Assembly (NCBI RefSeq): GCF_003369915.1
Contig: NC_046673.1
Location: 12,012,001-12,076,000 of the forward strand
Length of the DNA stretch: 64,000 nt
Direction: 5' to 3'
Source: Drosophila miranda
Lineage: Eukaryota; Arthropoda; Insecta; Diptera; Drosophilidae
Part shown: one piece after another, positions 58,874-64,000 of the stretch
Numbering within the stretch: position 1 is the stretch's first letter
Layout of the letters: every line of letters begins with the position of its first letter
Notes under the pieces: model-generated
What the model was told of the DNA's origin: nothing
Databases searched by the model: none
What the model saw: the letters and a program-made list of their open reading frames with translations, nothing else
Position numbers and translations under genes: made by a program

Positions 58874-61015
58874 TTAAACTTCGTCATCCAGAACTTGCCG
58901 GATTTGAAAATCCTCTAGATTCTCTTGTGGAATGAGTCGCAGTTTCATATCGTTGGCCAAATGGAGAACCGCATTGAGGGCCACCGATGGGCACAGAGAA
59001 TCTTTCGTTTCGTCACTCAACACATCAGGCAACGATCGGTAAACCTCCTGGAAGCTGGCGGTACCCTTGGCGTGGCTTTCTTCCTTTGACAGTGGGAGGG
59101 AGGGTATCGATGCCTCATTGACAGAACTGAGGAATTGTTTCTGGATCAAATAATGGCAGCTGTTCTTGAGATTCTTCATGTCGATCCCCTTGGCACGCTT
59201 CGCAAATGGCCCAATCACTTTGCTGACCTGAAAAATAAGTGATATTTTATATACCCTTAGGAATGGTATATCCCTCAAAGACCCACCTGCCTTGGTGCAC
59301 CCTTAAATTCGGTGGATATCTCCATGATTGTATCCTCACTCTCATGCATGCTTTGGCTTTGATTGGGCATATCCCCACATGAATCCTTATTCATCATGTC
59401 CATGGGATCTTCAATGTCCGCTGCCGACATTCGGTTCATGACAGAATCATCTGTGGTGAAATTTTCATTGTCAAAGAGCTCTCTATCGGCATCACCGTGG
59501 TGTAAGCCCCTATCCATATCCACATCATTGCCCAGACTCTCAACCAGATCGGCTTTACCAAATCGCTGGCTAACTTGGTAATCCGCTTCATTGTTGGATT
59601 TCGTGGGCATCAGCTTTCGGGCATCGCATTTCTTTTGATAGTTGACCTTTTGCTGCTTTATGTTGGCATCAAGAGGCTGGAAGAGCTCCTCTTTGCATTT
59701 TCCATAGTGCAACTCCTTCATGCGTGGCTTGGCGGCAGCGGCAGCGGCAGCGGTTTTGGTTTTCTTTGGGTTGCCAACAGTCACAGCATCCTTTGGGCCA
59801 GTCGTCTGGTCCAGAGTGGTGCACGGACGAGTGATCCTGAATTTCCAATGCGCAGGAGCCGCACAAAGCTGTGAGATCTGATCCATGGGTCTGTATGAAT
59901 AGTCCAGCCTAGTGACACCATCCACTGGCCTCAGATCGTCAATGAATTCGGCGGTTTTCTTTAAACGGCGGCAATTGGTGATGACCGTCTGCTCTTCGGC
60001 GGTGAGCTCCTGCAAATCATTCGATTGTATATCTAAGATAATGGGAGGACCGGCTTCTATATCCGGCATGGGCTCACACTCGGCATTCATGTCAAAGGCC
60101 ACGGATAGCTCTGTGCGATTCCCACCAATATCGTGCGCATTATCCAGCCCCTCAGCATCGTCATCATATGAAGGGACCGCCTCTGAAATAGATCCCGACT
60201 GTGGCTTGGGATTGGGGGTATTGGGATTGGTTATCACATAACCCGTGTGGAGTGGCCGCAGATTTAGATCATCCGTACGGTTGTACAGTTTGTGCAGCCA
60301 TTCCGCATTGCACAACTCTTCATCGGGCCACTCCTTGGCGCCAGCACTCAGCGTTTCGCTATCCATGAGCTCATCCGTCCCCTCGGTGTCATCAAAGAAT
60401 TTGTAAGTCGGGCGTAGCCGCATCTCAAAGTCCACGCTGGGCAGAATGTTGTGCATCATTCGATCGGAGGCATCGAGGGAGCCCACCGTCGAATTGAGCT
60501 TTGCAAATATAGGGTCCTGCATGGGTACCATATCCAAACGCGCATTCAACTTTTCCTTGTTCTTTGCCAACGTTGATAAATTCCTTTCTTCGCCATCACC
60601 TGGAGGTCCCTCAGGTAAGCCCGTCAAGGTGCGAGCATTCAAACCCGCCGATATACGACATGCATCGATGTAGATGGAGTCTACACGCAGGCCGTAGACC
60701 TTGCACAAGACCTGCAGCAAAGAGCCAGCCATCTGTGAAAGTAGAAAAGTAGGTTAGGAGCTCTCCATATTTGTCGGAGGGTTAAAGAGTAAAACGCACC
60801 CTGAAGCTGCTTAGCTTTTTGTGAGGGCTATCCATTAGATTGGCCAGTGTATCAATCAACGATATATCCCAGGCATTGGCTATGCTCAGCTTATTGCAGT
60901 TGTACAGATCCAAGGAAGAGCGTACCGTCTCGTTCTCCTCAATGGACTCGAGAGTTGAACTCTTGTGCTTGTTTGCAGATCGACGCACTGGACTCTCCGA
61001 GCGTGGCGTCGTCAT
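58874..61015 (-). CDS. barr: Condensin I kleisin CAP-H (barren), copy 11, intact
   Basis: Exons 61015-60800, 60732-59287 and 59227-58874; 671 aa, splice sites normal. Copy-specific changes: NKHKSS for NKRKSS in exon 1, TRPCTTLDQ for TRPRTTLDQ after the HWKF block, HESEDTIME for HEGEDTIME, and ESHAKG for ESYAKG in exon 3. Exon 1 is MTTPRSESPV. Its upstream region and the following WD40-like frame share ATGDIKK-region and FRRSW variants with copy 10, so copies 10 and 11 appear to be close relatives upstream, although exon 2 of copy 11 lacks every one of the copy 10 indels. Confidence 0.92.
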
Positions 61016-61435
61016 TACAATGCTGGGGTGTGCGTAACAAACAAATTTTCACCGGATTTTTACTAATTTCGTTTGATTGGGCTGCGTTGGTAATCTGCGA
61101 AATCTGGATAACCACACTTACACGCGCAGGGCTGAAAGCGCAATATAAATAAACGAAAATTATAGTTTACAAATGCCACAATACCGGTTTGCACGCTAGG
61201 ATGTTCAGGTTCAATGATTTTAACAAATATATGAATATCAAAATTATTTGTACTGTCAAAAAATTGTCAAAATGGCAACGATAGTTTCGATAGCTGTGCA
61301 AGGTGTTGATATTTTTATTACTTTTTTATATCCATGGTTGCGTGATTAGCGGCAAAAAAGCTAAAATATGGAGAAGAAGAAGAGATAAAACGTATTTGCG
61401 ATGTGGTTGATAGGGAAAATAAGAAAATATGAAAA

Positions 61436-61822
61436 GTGTCCAAGGAAAACAGGCATAGAGAACAAGTCAGCAAAAATGAACTTGTAACCCAAATAGAACA
61501 AATGAGCAAAAAAGAACAGTTTCGAAGGAGCTGGTTTAGTTTAACTCTTGTTTTTCACTCACTCATGAGCAACACAACACAATTTCTAATAGATTTCGGG
61601 CTTTTTAATGAATTGCAGTATTTTTCATGGTGGGTTTTTTCAATACAAAAAAATTTTACCAAAGACTATACAATACCAAAATGTTGCATGAGCGACCAAA
61701 AAGCTGTTCTATGTTCTACCGCCGGGCAGGACGGAAGCGTCAGAGTGGTCGAGCTAAGGACGAGCAGCGGAGACACGTTCAGGAGGCCAATTCACAAGTT
61801 GGCGCTTCTGCCACTGGTTTGA
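61436..61822 (+). pseudogene. WD40-repeat fragment, unit 11
   Basis: 128-codon frame; the only copy with a change inside the WD40 blade (VRVVELR for VRVVDLR), plus SLTLVFHSL and FSIQKN upstream. Confidence 0.45.
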
Positions 61823-62308
61823 AGCCTTCCAGGCCTTCAACGGGGCCAGTGTAGCGCCATTTGGCGTATAATAATTGTTATTAGGATCGAATTTTATGAA
61901 GTCTATTGTAAGTTAGGCTAGGGCAAAGCGGGAGCGCAATAAAAGTTCGCTCTCTCGCTCTTGGCAAATTCGCCCCGCTTTGCCACCGTAGGTAAGATAG
62001 GCGAAGAAGAAATTGTTTTGAATATATGAAAAAAGTCGAGAAAAATCTATTGAAACGAACGCACGCACTCCTTTTTTTTCGTCGTCGTAAAATACAATAA
62101 TTTGCAGTCACCCAAGTTTTACGGTCTCTTTTATTTAGAAAAACTATTCTAAATTTTCATAATTATCAAGTATTACACAAACGTCTCCGCTGTAGTGGGT
62201 TGAAGATATATGTAGTTCCATGTAGAACAAACAAAAAAGGTTCAAAAATGTTCAAAAAGGTACATGTGCTCTCAAAAATATTAATTTATTGTTTATATGT
62301 TGCAAATC

Positions 62309-62873
62309 TGTAGTGGCCAGTTGTGACTCTAAAACTCCAGAGAACAGCTTGGGAGTACGGCCCTCGCGTTTAACATTAACTCTGCTCTTTACAAAAACAA
62401 GATAAGAGATCAATTACAAGAGAGCAGTAGTTAAAGCTTCCATTGAAGAGCTTAATGTCTAATTTAGAGAAGCAGCGTGGATCTGTGGGAGTTATGTTTT
62501 AAAGCTTTACTAGAAATCATACGATTACTCCGTTAGTCGTGGAAGCTATGTGTAAGCTTTGCCTAGCATCGTACGATTACTCCGTTATCTAGGGAAGCAA
62601 GGTGTAAGCTTTGTCTAAAATCGTACGATTACCCCGTTGGTTGTGGAAGGTAAAGTTCCGATCGTAAGGGCTAATGCAAGTAATAGAACTTCTGGCTAGA
62701 TCATTGCTATAGTGAAGCTGTGCGAATTCGGATGTGTCTTTTTATACAAATATATATATCCAAGTGAATTTGAAAACGTTGTGCAATCAAACACGTGCCA
62801 AGTAAATTGAAGTTCTGGTGGACTACATTATTCATTTTGGATTAAGAAAAATAAAAGGTATTTGGACCTTACA
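62309..62873 (+). mobile_element. LTR-like segment, unit 11
   Basis: 565 bp (one G lost near 62356), TGTAG/TTACA ends, three 52-bp repeats. Confidence 0.35.
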
Positions 62874-64000
62874 ATAGTGACACAGCTTTAACAGTCTCGT
62901 ATCATAGGGCTGGAAATCTTACTACGTTCGACACTGGGAAAGAAAAACCAATTGACCCCCCTCCAAGAACGAGGTCGTCAAAGTCCATCGATTTCTTAGT
63001 AGATCTGGGAAAGACCTCGAATTTCCCAGGAACCAGCATCTACATAAACCAACGATAACTACAACCAAATAAACCAGAAAGAGCCGTCCGAAGATATACT
63101 AGAGTGAAACCCGAAGTTAGGTGGATGCATACTTGAGCGGAAGTACATTTTGGAGTAAGACGAGAAGAATGGTTTTCTTGCGAATTCGGAGAAACTAATA
63201 TGCCGCACTCGTCACCCTTCTCGCTTATGAATTAATTCCCATTATAATGTTCCAAAGGAATTACTAGAGCACTTGGTAGGCACTTTTTTTCCAAACTTAT
63301 CATTCAATAGAGGTCATAACACATTTAACGAATATTTTGTTAAAAGTCCACCAATCAAAGTACAACTTCCACAGATCTTTTCACTTCAAATACAGCTTTT
63401 CCTTCGCTATAAAAGTAAAATAAATCCATTGAAATGCGATGGTTACACAGCCTCGGGCTTCTCACCGAAAGAAGATTACATCGGAGAAGAAGGAACATCG
63501 GCAAACTAGCATAACCTCGACCAAAAATCGACCAATGGTCCAACTTTCGAAGATGTGCAGACGTCAGCAGACTCCTGAATCTCTGTAAAAACTTATAGGA
63601 GTTAAAGCGCCGTACTGAGAAGACCGTGAAGTGCTATATGAAGCTTATATGACTCTATGACGAGACCATGAAGCTTTACGCTGCCAAGATTGATAGGTGC
63701 ATCATAGCGAGGGCCAATAGGTTAGTTAAAATTTGATCCAAAATCAATCACCAAAGCATCAGAAAACCAGAGAAAATATAATTTCAACCGGAAAGTAAAC
63801 GAAAATCAGAAACTTACAATACGCCTCTGCAAGTATCGGCGGGCACCTCTAACATCATCTGTTATGTCAACAGCCTGTGGCCAGCCTGCTTCCAGTGGCC
63901 TGTTAGGCGCAACAGTATGCTGTTAACGCGGGTTCTGCTGTTAACTGAGGAAGTCGCTTTCTGGTTTTTCTGTTCGCCTGGTAATAAAATATCGAAAAAT

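Larger units (their letters stand above)
61016..64000. repeat. Spacer right of barr copy 11, running out of the window
   Basis: Upstream region without DRE, WD40-like fragment, 70-mer (62240-62309), LTR-like segment (62309-62873), degenerate ORF region (63273-63509) and the sequence up to AATATCGAAAAAT, which elsewhere stands about 80 bp before the first DINE-1. The array must continue past 64000. Confidence 0.75.

Overview
The window is eukaryotic DNA, almost certainly Drosophila. It has short introns with consensus-like splice sites (59 and 67 bp), an insect-type condensin gene, and spacers full of degenerate DINE-1/INE-1 (Helitron-type) repeats. These start with TATACCCGATACT and carry the typical CCGTCCGTC microsatellite. 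The repeat subtype suggests the obscura group (pseudoobscura/miranda type), but that is inference.

Nearly everything is one tandem array. Eleven copies of a three-exon gene lie head to tail on the minus strand. The product is the condensin I kleisin CAP-H (Drosophila barren, barr). Eight copies are open from start to stop (starting at 456, 12546, 23441, 30619, 35483, 41967, 48517, 58874); one of these (copy 7) has a weakened splice acceptor. Three are broken (6752, 19652, 53398). Both window edges lie inside further repeat units, so the array continues on both sides.

Each unit reads left to right as: barr exon 3, 2, 1 (minus); an upstream region that in four copies carries a 203-bp segment with two TATCGATA (DRE) sites; a plus-strand fragment resembling a WD40 gene; a spacer ending in a 70-bp sequence that carries the barr poly(A) signal; then, in most units, a 1.9-3.5 kb inserted block (LTR-like sequence with 52-bp repeats, a degenerate ORF, DINE-1 copies) and a second copy of the 70-bp sequence before the next barr. 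The unit between copies 4 and 5 lacks the block (3.8 kb). Units 2, 6 and 9 share a 1407-bp deletion that removes the WD40 core and the LTR-like part. The spacer before copy 11 carries a 686-bp sequence found nowhere else here.

Shared lesions and mosaic markers show that the units have been exchanging sequence by block duplication, unequal crossing-over or gene conversion. The most notable observation is that ten of eleven copies lack a 57-bp coding segment (a Gln/Lys/Arg-rich linker behind the N-terminal SMC2-binding domain). Only the otherwise dead copy 10 keeps it. All apparently functional copies here would therefore encode a CAP-H with a shortened linker. Amplification of a chromosome-segregation gene into a variant-bearing array fits sex-chromosome or meiotic-conflict amplification, but nothing in the window proves that.
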